Assembly (NCBI GenBank): GCA_029961745.1
Contig: CP124680.1
Location: forward strand, 4,402,001-4,466,000
Direction: 5' to 3'
Source: Nocardioides sp. L-11A
GTDB lineage: Bacteria; Actinomycetota; Actinomycetes; Propionibacteriales; Nocardioidaceae
DNA: 64,000 nucleotides
A program made the translations under genes and the position numbers. Shown piece after piece: positions 50,901-58,323 of this stretch. Numbering within the stretch: the stretch's first letter is position 1; each line of letters opens with the position of its first letter. The notes under the pieces are model-generated. The model made no database searches. It had not been told where the DNA came from and saw nothing but the letters and a program-made list of their open reading frames with translations.

Positions 50901-51616
50901 ACGTACTGCTCCTGCTGCCCCGCGCTCTTGACCTCGATCAGCTCCATCGACTCGTCGACGTCGCGGTCAAGACCGTTGAAGCCGAAGAAGCGGCCCTTGC
51001 CCGTGGCACTGGGGTGGTTGAACTGGCCGATCGCGTCCGGGTCCTGCTTGATCCGGGCGAAGAAGGTGTACATGTCGTACTTCAGGTCGCCGGTCCCGAA
51101 CCCGTTGCCGAAGCCGTCGACGCTGCCCTTCTCGGTGGCCCGGGCCGTCGCCTTCCAGTCGGCGTTGAAGACGTTGATGTGGCCGGTGCCGTCGTACCAG
51201 GTGTTCTCGATCGAGGGCACCGCGACGAGATCGTCCTGGGCCTCGTTGAAGGCGAACGCGTCCTCGTGCACCTGGCGCCACTCCTCGGAGTCGGCGTCGC
51301 GCCAGTCGTCGACGAAGTCGTCGCCGTTGCGCAGGTCCCACATGACGTCGTGCTCGGAGACGGTGAAGAAGTCGGCCTGGGTCTCGGACCGCACGTGGTC
51401 GAAGGCGTCGTTCGGCAGCTTCACGCCGTCGCTGACCGAGGTGTGGGAGTGGAACTCGCCGGTGTAGAGGCTCTTCCCGAGGTACGTCGGCCGGTCGTCG
51501 TCGCGCGGGGCCGCGGTGGCGCTCGCCACCACCACCCCGAGCGTGCCGAGGAGCAGTGCTCCGGCCGTCGTACCCACCAGTCCGCGACGGGCCGCGCGGC
51601 CCCACCTGACGCTCAT
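44954..51616 (-). CDS. Giant secreted PHP/metallophosphoesterase protein with GLUG repeats
   Basis: 2220 residues. Signal peptide to about residue 36 (GALLLGTLGVVVASATA). PHP-type domain about 45-270 with EFHSHTSVSDG (H56, H58), VSEHD (H89) and GQFNHPSA (H201). Ig/cadherin-like linker to about 500. Fibronectin-like segment, then calcineurin-like metallophosphoesterase about 625-865: GDLQ, GDLVDNG (667-673), GNHE (699-702), GHY (778-780), GGHDH (814-818). About 1010-1900: three blocks of GLUG-type repeats (GGIVGDHYGTIRDSYSTADV). C-terminal Ig-like repeats; no LPxTG or C-terminal membrane anchor. Likely extracellular phosphate-ester hydrolase with adhesive repeats. GGAGG precedes ATG 51616. Confidence 0.88.
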   Translation of the reverse strand: MSVRWGRAARRGLVGTTAGALLLGTLGVVVASATAAPRDDDRPTYLGKSLYTGEFHSHTSVSDGVKLPNDAFDHVRSETQADFFTVSEHDVMWDLRNGDDFVDDWRDADSEEWRQVHEDAFAFNEAQDDLVAVPSIENTWYDGTGHINVFNADWKATARATEKGSVDGFGNGFGTGDLKYDMYTFFARIKQDPDAIGQFNHPSATGKGRFFGFNGLDRDVDESMELIEVKSAGQQEQYVAALDTGWHLGPVWNGDEHSATWVSGNQAISGVWATEHSLDGLYAAMKDRSTYSSQDGNLELAFAGNDRLMGSILPADTTTVRFDVRLEDPDERDAFTRVDLVTNGGAVAHAFAGVTGRTLSLEHEQAVAEGDWYFVRATQTDGHVAVSAPIWIGETTRGANYAPEITVDDGFPATAAYGAMIELPRVTATDDSGLEPTLTYEVYDAAGVVGVADGAFRVRGYDDHFVVVKAADAQGNIGTELLRIVVDQDTLDPDGVFQYFGSTATVTEQAGGAGIAVSTDRAIDKVYAQVRPAGGDDWASAEVLTSTNDRAYEVNTIGNDEPVYQHSITGQTLRSHEFDLTGLTDGDRYEYRFGVAVDGAAPSPAATDAWTEVQGAFVAGGAGNEPIYAIGDLQATSHDAGDLGLLRDVLATLQEKSPGGRTLLQTGDLVDNGGRGQYWEEVFEHVFDGLDVQYAPVAGNHETYGDLDYNALSEERTTIFGNMFDTPKNGAIGESNYSFDRGDVHIAVLNSVDDMDKQIEWLTRDIRASDRTWNVVTGHYSYYGGSHGNDGPLAADRPKLTAAFEKLGVDLYVGGHDHIYKRSTIYDGRLAATPEEEALGTTFVTLGSAGPKFYDNVVHWWDDVVFDEDAQMGTVLEATDAGLTLTTYTVDGREVDSYTVTKPTGHWRITSTDVADRRLEGVGVLSTEGAPASTTVVAATYDSTGRELRDLRTVDVTLDHQGSEQFATFATPLPVNPSDTLEVYAWDGLGSARPMTAPIVAREGIGGEGTEDDPYLIASGADLAKIANDPAGYYRLTTDLDLTGETHGQIDRLVSFTGVLDGAGHTITGFTPPGTEGVGLFADNYGTVRDLAVVGDVTTERGTVGLVADVNHGLIERVRTAGSITGATRAGGIVGDHYGTIRDSYSTADVTTTGLYAGGVVAIAIGGSTSERLLSTGAVRAQGRNAGGVVSYGYENTVVSQSVSLNDVVQAPSFAHAIVGRVADGQIAELSRNYRSSGVTVTGESLTDPPAADNWKGEVVRAADLRTASWFAGLGWDLDGVWEWHAKAKRPLLRGTPEEIDDTSVAPSLPQDQDGSYLITEPAQLAQVTAFPEESYRLAADLDLSGTEVPQLATRRPFNGVFDGAGHEIRGWTSAAGGLFALIGADGAVRDLGLVEVSIDKPAARAGALTDTLRGTVERVWTSGSVTAKEYAAGVAGDSFGTIRDVYSTATVRTSSGNYAGGIVGVADAPSLTERVYATGAVTATGTSGGGISGYARNSATVVRQAFALNPSVTGTTTTQRVVARSANGQTATLADLYAAEYVVAGVQSATATGPATLNGATVSAADAVRQATWADVLGFDLEQTWAWDANGDRPVLRTATEDVPERPGPTAGQDEDGAWLVTTAAELTALAMYPDERFRLAADLDLAGAAVRVPTFRGTLDGAGHEIRGLRSTEGGLFGVIDTTGVVTDLVLTDVEISKTGNKAGGLVDTLRGTVERVGVSGSVSAPSYAGGIAGDSFGTLRDAWSTADVTTTTAAYAGGIIGVADAPSTTERVYATGEVRSAAASAGGLTGYARNAGTVVRHGVVLSPAVTATTNAHRVIARFAGTESATLEDLWALDSLVPAVQVSTEVGPATRNGGSLTAAELAQPGTWSGIGFDLAQVWRWDTDLARPVLRTPAGAGERSAGLGRPAPGFGARATPAASAASTPGHTLAAGPDGAITLTLDLGPAAAGAESGVLVLRAPADPAAPAAPDIAYLGQRTLDGDGRATLDLVLPDEPGAYRLVAGSSVGDVHYVAPLDPDAPVDPTDPARLTVSAGDLEVGFGSAATLTVRAAGAEGAPSGAVRVLAGTTVVGTGQLAGGTAYVVLPARSLPVGTHQLRVAYDGDGTYAAASTPVRVHVIKAQAEVRVLKVKPKRIQVRRTRAVVRVRVDVPPGVGADGTVTVKIPGAKNVRAVVRDGVVKLRLPAFQRVGTRRLKVVFAGNAEVERARAVVRIKVRR

Positions 51617-51792
51617 CGATCCTCCGTGGTTGCGTGAACCACCGCAGACCACCGGAGTCAGATGAACGAAGGGTCTCCACAAGCCGTCCGCGGGGTGTCC
51701 CGCGGCGGTCGATCAGAGGGCGTCCCGGGTCGCCCGGGGTCGCCACCATCACCCGTCGTTTGGGCACGAACCGCATGCTCGAACGGCTTTTT

Positions 51793-51818
51793 GCTGCGGT
51801 TTGGTCCCAAACCGCAGC
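51793..51818 (-). terminator. Hairpin downstream of prs
   Basis: GCTGCGGTTTGG and its exact complement flank a 2-nt loop, 20 nt after the prs stop codon. On the minus strand it is followed by five A residues rather than a U-tract, so it is a hairpin-only terminator at best. Confidence 0.5.
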
Positions 51819-51837
51819 GATTAGCTAACGCCGTTAA

Positions 51838-52818
51838 CTACGCGTGCCCGTCGAACATCGAGGTCACCGAGCCGTCCTCGAAGACCTCGCGGATGGCGCG
51901 GGCGACGAGCGGCGCGATCGACAGTGTGGTCAGCTTGTCGAACTGCTTCTCCGAGGGCACCGGCAGTGTGTTGGTGATGACGACCTCGGTGGCGCAGCAG
52001 TTCTTCAGCCGGTCGACGGCGGGGTCGGAGAGGATCGCGTGGGTCGCGGCGATGATGACGCCGGCCGCGCCGTCGGCCATCAGCGCCTCGGCGGCCTTCA
52101 CGATCGTGCCACCGGTGTCGATCATGTCGTCGGTGAGCACGCACATGCGGCCCTTGACGTCGCCGACGACGCGGTTGGCGACGACCTCGTTGGCGACATC
52201 GGTGCGGCGGGTCTTGTGGATGAACGCCAGGGGTACGCCGCCGAGGCGGGCCGCCCAGCGCTCGGCGACCTTGATCCGGCCGGCGTCGGGCGAGACGACG
52301 GCGAGCTCCTGATCGCCGTACTTCTGCTTGATGTAGTCGGTGAGGATCGGCAGCGCCATGAGGTGGTCGACCGGGCCGTCGAAGAAGCCCTGGAGCTGGT
52401 CGGCGTGCAGGTCGACGGTGATGATCCGGTCGGCGCCCGCGGTCTTGAACAGGTCGGCCATCAGCCGCGCGGAGATCGGCTCCCGGCCGCGGTGCTTCTT
52501 GTCCTGGCGGCTGTAGCCCCAGAACGGCATGACCACGGTGATCCGCTTGGCCGAGGCGCGCTTGAGCGCGTCGACCATGATCAGGTGCTCCATGATCCAC
52601 TCGTTGATGGGCGTCGTGTGGCTCTGGATCACGAAGGCGTCGCAACCGCGGACCGACTCCTGGTAGCGGACGTAGATCTCGCCGTTGGCGAACTCGTACG
52701 CCGACGTCGGCACCAGCGCCTGGTCGAGGATCCGGGCGACCTCGTCGGCCAGCTCGGGGTGTGCCCTCCCCGAGAAGACCATCAGGTTCTTCTCGGTCGT
52801 CCGCTTCAGACCGCTCAC
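51838..52818 (-). CDS. prs: Ribose-phosphate pyrophosphokinase
   Basis: 326 residues. Makes PRPP from ribose 5-phosphate and ATP. Family motifs: FSGRAHPELADEVARIL, RYQESVRGCDAFVIQSH, PFWGYSRQDKKHRGREPISARLMADL, the metal-binding DLHADQLQGFFDGPVDHL, and the PRPP-binding loop VLTDDMIDTGGTI. GTG 52818 has GGGAG 8 nt upstream. Directly downstream of glmU, as is usual in actinobacteria. Confidence 0.95.
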   Translation of the reverse strand: MSGLKRTTEKNLMVFSGRAHPELADEVARILDQALVPTSAYEFANGEIYVRYQESVRGCDAFVIQSHTTPINEWIMEHLIMVDALKRASAKRITVVMPFWGYSRQDKKHRGREPISARLMADLFKTAGADRIITVDLHADQLQGFFDGPVDHLMALPILTDYIKQKYGDQELAVVSPDAGRIKVAERWAARLGGVPLAFIHKTRRTDVANEVVANRVVGDVKGRMCVLTDDMIDTGGTIVKAAEALMADGAAGVIIAATHAILSDPAVDRLKNCCATEVVITNTLPVPSEKQFDKLTTLSIAPLVARAIREVFEDGSVTSMFDGHA

Positions 52819-52852
52819 GTCTGTGACTCCCCCTGGTCGTCGCTGGTGGTAC

Positions 52853-54331
52853 CTAGGATTCTGCCCGCTCGCCCGCGTCGTCCCCAAGTCCGGGTCCGTT
52901 TTCGGACTGTTCACCCGCGGCGGCGGCCGCCGCCTCCGCCTGGGCGGTCCCGGCGCGTCGCGAGACGACCCAGCCCTCGAGGTTGCGCTGGGGCGAGGTG
53001 CTCACGGCGAGGGCGCCCGGCGGGACGTTGCGCCGGACCACGGTCCCGCCGCCGGTCGAGGCGCCGTCGCCGATCGCGACCGGCGCGACGAAGGTGTTGT
53101 TGGACCCCGTCTTCGCGTGCTTGCCGACGGTGGTGCGGTGCTTGGCGACGCCGTCGTAGTTGGCGAAGATCGTGCCGGCGCCGATATTGGCGCCGTCGCC
53201 GATCTCGGCGTCGCCGACGTACGACAGGTGCGGGACCTTGGCCCCGTCGCCGATCTGCGCGTTCTTGGTCTCGACGAAGGTGCCGATCTTGCCGTCGGCA
53301 CCGAGCAGCGTGCCGGGCCGGAGATAGGCGAACGGTCCCACCCTCGCCCCCGGCCCGATCACGGCGAGCTGGCCGTGCGCGCGCACGACCCGGGCGCCCG
53401 CGCCGATCTCGCAGTCCTCGAGTGTGGTGTCGGGGCCGACGACGGCGTCCTCGGCGACCACCGTGGCGCCGAGCAGCTGGGTGCCGGGCAGGATCGTGAC
53501 GTCGGGGGCGAGCTCGACCGCCGCGTCGATCCAGGTCGTCGCGGGGTCCATGACGGTGACGCCCTCGCGCATCCAGCGGGTGACGATGCGGCGGTTCAGC
53601 TCCCGGCCGAGGTCGGCCAGCTGGACCCGGTCGTTGGCGCCCTCGGTCTGCAGCGCGTCCTCGACGGGATGGGCGGTGACGACGCGACCGGCGGCGCGGG
53701 CCAGCCCGACCGCGTCGGTGAGGTAGTACTCCCCCTTGGCGTTGTCGTTGCCGATCCGGCCGATGGTCTCGGCGAGGAAGGCGGCGTCGAAGGCGAGGAT
53801 GCCGGAGTTGATCTCGGTGATCGCGCGCTCGGCGTCGGAGGCGTCCTTCTCCTCGACGATCGCCTGGACCACGCCGGTCTCGTCGCGGACGACGCGGCCG
53901 TAGCCGAACGGGTCGGCGACGATCCCGCTCAGGATGCTGACCGCGGCGCCGGCGCGCTGGTGGGACGCCGTGAACGCGCGGAGCGTGGCGCCCTCGAGGA
54001 GCGGAGTGTCGCCGTACGCGACGAGGACCGTGCCCTCGCGGGGCGCGTCGGCGAGCGCCTCCAGGGCGACCCGCACGGCGTGGCCGGTGCCGAGCTGCTC
54101 GTCCTGGACGGCGAGCACCGCCTCCGGGTGCAGCTCGCTGACGTGGGGGCCGACCAGCTCGCGCTGGTGCCCGACGACGGTCACCACCCGGGCCGGCTCG
54201 AGCGCGCCCACGGCGGCCAGGACGTGGCCGATCATGCTGCGACCGCCGATCCGGTGGAGGACCTTCGGCGTCTTCGACTTCATGCGGGTGCCGCCGCCGG
54301 CGGCGAGGACGATCACGGTCAGGTCGGTCAC
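52853..54331 (-). CDS. glmU: Bifunctional UDP-GlcNAc pyrophosphorylase/GlcN-1-P acetyltransferase
   Basis: 492 residues. N-terminal uridylyltransferase domain (LAAGGGTRMKSKTPKVLH, GYGRVVRDE, EINSGILAF, GEYYLTDAV) and C-terminal left-handed beta-helix acetyltransferase with hexapeptide repeats (GPFAYLRPGTLLG, FVETKNAQIGDG, NIGAGTIFANYDG, NTFVAPVAIGDG). Supplies UDP-GlcNAc for peptidoglycan and mycothiol. An acidic Ala/Glu tail of about 35 residues ends it. The GTG start has TAGAGT (minus strand, 54338-54343) 6 nt upstream, a leaderless arrangement. Confidence 0.95.
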   Translation of the reverse strand: MTDLTVIVLAAGGGTRMKSKTPKVLHRIGGRSMIGHVLAAVGALEPARVVTVVGHQRELVGPHVSELHPEAVLAVQDEQLGTGHAVRVALEALADAPREGTVLVAYGDTPLLEGATLRAFTASHQRAGAAVSILSGIVADPFGYGRVVRDETGVVQAIVEEKDASDAERAITEINSGILAFDAAFLAETIGRIGNDNAKGEYYLTDAVGLARAAGRVVTAHPVEDALQTEGANDRVQLADLGRELNRRIVTRWMREGVTVMDPATTWIDAAVELAPDVTILPGTQLLGATVVAEDAVVGPDTTLEDCEIGAGARVVRAHGQLAVIGPGARVGPFAYLRPGTLLGADGKIGTFVETKNAQIGDGAKVPHLSYVGDAEIGDGANIGAGTIFANYDGVAKHRTTVGKHAKTGSNNTFVAPVAIGDGASTGGGTVVRRNVPPGALAVSTSPQRNLEGWVVSRRAGTAQAEAAAAAAGEQSENGPGLGDDAGERAES

Positions 54332-54337
54332 GGAGCC

Positions 54338-54343
54338 ACTCTA
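54338..54343 (-). promoter_or_regulatory. -10 box of a leaderless promoter (glmU)
   Basis: TAGAGT on the minus strand ends 6 nt before the glmU GTG, with no ribosome-binding site between them. Confidence 0.5.
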
Positions 54344-54366
54344 GAAGGAGCCGCGTCCGGCGGTGC

Positions 54367-55017
54367 TCAGCGCCCGTCGAGCCAGGCCAGCACGGCCAGC
54401 ACCCGGCGGTTGTCGTCGGGCGCCTGCGGCAGGTCGAGCTTGGTGAAGATGCTGTTGATGTGCTTGCCCACGGCCTTCTCGGTGACGACCATGCGGGCCG
54501 CGATCGCGGCGTTGGAGCGGCCCTCGGCCATCAGGGTCAGCGCCTCCTGCTCACGCTCGGTGAGCCGGTCCAGGGGGCGCGACCGCGCGGAGACGAGCGC
54601 GGCGACGACCTCCGGGTCGAGCACGGTGCCGCCGGCGGCGACCTGGCGCACCGCGGCGAGGAAGCCGTCGACATCGGCGACCCGGTCCTTGAGGAGGTAT
54701 CCGATCGCGCCCTCGCCGCCCGCCAGGAGGTCGCGGGCGTAGAGCGGCTCCACCCACTGGCTGAGCACCAGCACGGGGAGGGCCCGCCGCACGGCCCGGG
54801 CCGCGGTCGCGGCCTCCAGCCCCTCGGTGGTGTGGGTCGGCGGGAGGCGGACGTCAACCACGGCGATGTCGATGTCGTCGCGGGTCAGCGCCCGGGCCAG
54901 CGAGGAGGCGTCGTCGACCGCCTCGACCACCTCGACGCCGCCGGACTCCAGGATCCGGGTGAGACCGACCCGGAGCAGGGCCTGGTCCTCGGCGAGCACG
55001 GCTCTCAGCGTCGTCAC
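54367..55017 (-). CDS. LuxR-type response regulator
   Basis: 216 residues. Receiver domain with phospho-acceptor D55 (IDIAVVDVRLPP) and early acidic pair (LAEDQALLRVGL); C-terminal LuxR helix-turn-helix (LTEREQEALTLMAEGRSNAAIAARMVVTEKAVGKHINSIFTKLDL). The GTG at 55017 overlaps the kinase stop by 4 nt (GTGA). It is the partner of the upstream kinase and probably controls the FtsX/ABC transporter made from the same operon. Confidence 0.92.
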   Translation of the reverse strand: MTTLRAVLAEDQALLRVGLTRILESGGVEVVEAVDDASSLARALTRDDIDIAVVDVRLPPTHTTEGLEAATAARAVRRALPVLVLSQWVEPLYARDLLAGGEGAIGYLLKDRVADVDGFLAAVRQVAAGGTVLDPEVVAALVSARSRPLDRLTEREQEALTLMAEGRSNAAIAARMVVTEKAVGKHINSIFTKLDLPQAPDDNRRVLAVLAWLDGR

Positions 55018-56255
55018 TGCGGCAGGCACGGCACCTCCATCCGGACCGTGGTCGGCCCGCCGGCGGGACTGTCGACCGTCACGGTGCCGTCGAACGCGGC
55101 GAGCCGGCGCGCGACGCCGGCGAGGCCGGACCCCACGGGGTCGGCCCCGCCCCGGCCGTCGTCGCCCGCGACGAGACGGAGCCGCTGCCCGGCGTACGAG
55201 CCGCTGACCCACGCCCGGCTCGCACCGGCGTGCTTGACCGTGTTGGCGAGGCACTCGGCGACCGCGAAGTAGGCGGCCGACTCGACCGGAGCAGGGAGGC
55301 GGGGTACGTCGACCGCGACCGCCACGGGGACCGGTAGTGCCAGCGCCAGCGCCTCGACCGCGCCGGCGAGGCCGCGGTCGGCGAGCACCGGCGGGTGGAT
55401 GCCGCGGACCACGGAGCGCAGGTCGTCGAGGGCGTCCATGGTGGTCTCCCGGGCCTCGCGCAGCAGGGCGGCGGCGCCCTCGGGGTCGGTCCGGAGCAGC
55501 TTCTCGGCGAGCCCGACGCTCATGCCGACCGACGCGATCCGGGCCTGGGCGCCGTCGTGGAGGTCGCGCTCGATGCGGCGCACCTCGGCGGCGGAATGGT
55601 CGAGCGTCTCCGCACGGGACTCCTCGACCCGTTCGACCCGCTCGGCGAGCACGGCGACCCGGTCGTGACCGAGGATCGCCCGCTCGACCCGGGCGCGGGA
55701 ACGCACCAGCGGCTCGGTCGTCACCCACCAGGTCAGCAGCAGCGGACCACTGAGCACGAGGAGCAGCACCCAGGCCCAGTCGCCCGCGGTGAAGGCCAGC
55801 ACCAGCCACGTGATCGGCGTGGTGAGCAGGGCGAGCGGCAGCATCGAGATCACGAATCCGCCGGTCGCGGCGAAACAGAGGAAGCCGAAGTCGCGCCAGC
55901 GCGCGGGATCGCGCAGCCAGTGCGCGGGCCGGATCAGTGTGGCGCCCCGCGTCGGGGCGTACGACGCGGGGATCGCCTCCCCCAGCAGCCGACCGCTGAG
56001 GCGCCGGTGGACGGCGGTCAGCGCCGCCGTCGCCGGGACGACGCCGAGCGCCAGCACGAAGCCGACGCCGACGAGGCCGAGCGGGATGCAGAGCAGGGTG
56101 AGGATCGCCAGCACCAGGCCGGGGACGAACGAGACGGCGTACCCGGCGGACACCAGGCTCAGCCGCAACCGCTCCCGGAGACCGGTCTCGTCTACCGGCG
56201 TCACGGGCAGCGGTCGGATCGGGGCCAGCACGTCCATCGTGCCCGAGTCTGTCAT
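55014..56255 (-). CDS. Sensor histidine kinase with sensor-type membrane domain
   Basis: 413 residues. The N-terminal half has four or more membrane helices in two hairpins (YAVSFVPGLVLAILTLLCIPLGLVGVGFVLALG; FGFLCFAATGGFVISMLPLALL), the "Sensor" domain of actinobacterial kinases. The HisKA_3 dimerisation part holds the catalytic His in IERDLHDGAQ, then an HATPase (AECLANTVKHAGASRAWV, AGDDGRGGADPVGSGLAGVARRL). Start at ATG 56255 or GTG 56258; both overlap the permease stop. It probably senses membrane or transporter state. Confidence 0.9.
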   Translation of the reverse strand: MTDSGTMDVLAPIRPLPVTPVDETGLRERLRLSLVSAGYAVSFVPGLVLAILTLLCIPLGLVGVGFVLALGVVPATAALTAVHRRLSGRLLGEAIPASYAPTRGATLIRPAHWLRDPARWRDFGFLCFAATGGFVISMLPLALLTTPITWLVLAFTAGDWAWVLLLVLSGPLLLTWWVTTEPLVRSRARVERAILGHDRVAVLAERVERVEESRAETLDHSAAEVRRIERDLHDGAQARIASVGMSVGLAEKLLRTDPEGAAALLREARETTMDALDDLRSVVRGIHPPVLADRGLAGAVEALALALPVPVAVAVDVPRLPAPVESAAYFAVAECLANTVKHAGASRAWVSGSYAGQRLRLVAGDDGRGGADPVGSGLAGVARRLAAFDGTVTVDSPAGGPTTVRMEVPCLPQ

Positions 56256-57586
56256 CACGCGGTCCCCCGCGCAGCGCTCCGCACCGCGCCGCGGGCCGCG
56301 CCCAGGGTCAGCGCGACGATCGCGGCGGCCACCGCGGGCACCAGCCACAGGCCACCGTCGGGGACCACGCCCTCGTCGCGCGCGACGGCGAACGGGACGA
56401 CGGTCGTGGCCGCCGCCACCAGTCCGAGTGCCACGCCGATGGCGGCGACGATGCCGGCCTCCGCCACCACGGAGCCGCGCACCTGCCGCGGCGTGGCACC
56501 GAGGAGCCGGAGGCGGTGCAGCTCCTCGCGCCGGTGCGCGACGGTCGCGACGAAGGCATTGACGACCATGATGGCCGCGAACAGCGAGACCATGCCGACG
56601 ACGACATTGTTCAACAGGGTGATGGTGTCGCTGTCCGGGGTGCCCGCAGGCAGCGAGCGGCGGTCGATGTCGACGAGCAGCAGGGTCCCGGCGGCGGCCG
56701 AGGTCAGCACGACGACGGGGGCCAGGACGCCGGCGAGCAGGTGCGCCCGGCGCCCGGTGTTGTACGACGCCAGGTGGGCCGTCGCCGAGGAGCCGGCGAG
56801 CAGCCGCACCGGCCCGGCGCCCCACCTCAGCAGGACGGGTGCGAGCACGGCCAGGCCCACGCCGACCAGGATCGAGCTGGAGCCGCTCGTGGACATCGCG
56901 GCGTAGGGGTCGTCGGCGTCGGCGGTCACCGCGACCGTGATCACCGCCATCGCGAGGCCGTATCCGATCAGCACGAGCGCGATCGTGACCCGCCACCAGC
57001 GCATCCGGCCCTGGTCTCCCGCGCTCTCCCGGACCAGGACGCCCGCGGGCCCCCGGGTGGCGCGCCGCGCCGCGACCGTGGCCGCCACGGCGGACACCGC
57101 CAGGACCAGGAGCGCCGCGCCGGCGACCGAGACCGGGCCGGCGTCGTACTCCGTGCGATCGGCGACGAGCCCACCGGAGCGGATGAGCTCGAAGAGCAGC
57201 CGTCCGGCGACCGACGCGGCGAGCGCGCCGACCACGGCGGCACTCAGCGCGATCGCGCCGGTCTCCCGGGCGATCAGTCGGCGGGCCTGGCGGGGGGTGG
57301 CGCCGATCGTGCGCAGCAGGCCGATCTCCGTCGCCCGCTGGGTGGTGGTGATCCCGACCGTCGAGGCGACCGAGAAGAGCACGATGAGCGCGCCCCAGCC
57401 GCCGACGACGGCGCCGAGGATGATCAGGGTTCCGTCGTCCGGCGCGGGCGCGCCGCCCGCCGACTCGGCCAGCGTGGCGAACGAGCCGATCAGCAGCGTG
57501 CCGAGCAGGACGGCGAGGAAGGTGGCGACCGCCGCGCGCGGCCGGTGCCGCAGGCTGCGCAGGGCGAGGGCGTTCATGGCGCTCAT
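56255..57586 (-). CDS. FtsX-type ABC transporter permease
   Basis: 443 residues. Two FtsX-like cores: ILGAVVGGWGALIVLFSVASTVGITTTQRATEIGLLRTIGATPRQARRLI near the N-terminus, and NNVVVGMVSLFAAIMVVNAFVATVAHRREELHRLRLLGATPRQVRGSVV near the C-terminus. About eight membrane helices. MacB/LolE-like systems export lipids, peptides or antibiotics or act as mechanotransmitters; cargo unknown. The start overlaps the ATPase stop by 4 nt. Confidence 0.9.
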   Translation of the reverse strand: MSAMNALALRSLRHRPRAAVATFLAVLLGTLLIGSFATLAESAGGAPAPDDGTLIILGAVVGGWGALIVLFSVASTVGITTTQRATEIGLLRTIGATPRQARRLIARETGAIALSAAVVGALAASVAGRLLFELIRSGGLVADRTEYDAGPVSVAGAALLVLAVSAVAATVAARRATRGPAGVLVRESAGDQGRMRWWRVTIALVLIGYGLAMAVITVAVTADADDPYAAMSTSGSSSILVGVGLAVLAPVLLRWGAGPVRLLAGSSATAHLASYNTGRRAHLLAGVLAPVVVLTSAAAGTLLLVDIDRRSLPAGTPDSDTITLLNNVVVGMVSLFAAIMVVNAFVATVAHRREELHRLRLLGATPRQVRGSVVAEAGIVAAIGVALGLVAAATTVVPFAVARDEGVVPDGGLWLVPAVAAAIVALTLGAARGAVRSAARGTA

Positions 57587-58323
57587 GCCGACACCAGCTC
57601 GTCGAGGTGGGCCAGCTGGCCGGCAACGGCGTCGGCGGTGGGGTGGGCCATCCGACCCGCGACCCGGCCGTCGACCAGGAAGACCACCTCACCGGCGTAC
57701 GACGCGGCGACGGGGTCGTGGGTGACCATCACGACGGTCTGGCCGAGGTCGGTGACGCTGCCGCGCAGCAGGCCGAGCACCTGGCGGGCGGTCGTGGAGT
57801 CGAGCGCGCCGGTCGGCTCGTCGGCGAGCAGCACGTCCGGCGAGGTCAGCAGTGCGCGGGCGATCGCGACCCGCTGCTGCTGGCCGCCCGACAGACTGCC
57901 CGGCAGGTGGTGAGCGCGCTCGGCGAGTCCCACCCGGTCGAGGAGGTAGCGGACCCGCTCGCGGTCGACCCGCTGGCCGGCGAGCCGGCTCGGCAGCGCG
58001 ACGTTCTGGGCGGCGGAGAGGTACGGCAGCAGGTGGAAGCCCTGGAAGACGAACCCGATCCGCTCCCGACGCAGCCGGGTACGCCGCTCCTCGTCCCAGT
58101 CGGTGACGTCGGTGCCGCCGACCAGGACCCGACCACCGCTCGGCCGATCCAGGCCGGCGGCGCAGGACAGGAAGGTGGACTTGCCGGAGCCGGACGGTCC
58201 CATCACGGCGGTGAAGGTGCCCCGCCGGAAGGCGAGGTCGATGCCCGCGAGCGCGGTGACGGCGTTGTCGCCGGCGCCGTAGGTGCGGGTGAGGTCCTGG
58301 ACCTCGAGCGCGGTCTGTGACAT
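57583..58323 (-). CDS. ABC transporter ATP-binding protein (MacB/LolD type)
   Basis: 246 residues. Walker A GPSGSGKST, Q-loop GFVFQGFHLLPYLSA, signature LSGGQQQRVAIARALL, Walker B LLADEPTGALDS, H-loop MVTHD. Promoter-proximal gene of the unit ATPase-permease-kinase-regulator. AGGAG lies 6 nt before ATG 58323. Partner of the FtsX permease. Confidence 0.93.
   Translation of the reverse strand: MSQTALEVQDLTRTYGAGDNAVTALAGIDLAFRRGTFTAVMGPSGSGKSTFLSCAAGLDRPSGGRVLVGGTDVTDWDEERRTRLRRERIGFVFQGFHLLPYLSAAQNVALPSRLAGQRVDRERVRYLLDRVGLAERAHHLPGSLSGGQQQRVAIARALLTSPDVLLADEPTGALDSTTARQVLGLLRGSVTDLGQTVVMVTHDPVAASYAGEVVFLVDGRVAGRMAHPTADAVAGQLAHLDELVSA

Noticed and set aside
45575..51637. Very long open frame on the plus strand (about 2020 codons)
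   Set aside because: It is the antisense of the giant secreted protein. The translation is Arg/Gly/Val-rich with no domain, as expected opposite a GC-rich gene.
51793..51818. Classical rho-independent terminator for prs
   Set aside because: The stem is perfect but followed by A residues on the prs strand, so the U-tract is missing; listed only as a hairpin terminator candidate.
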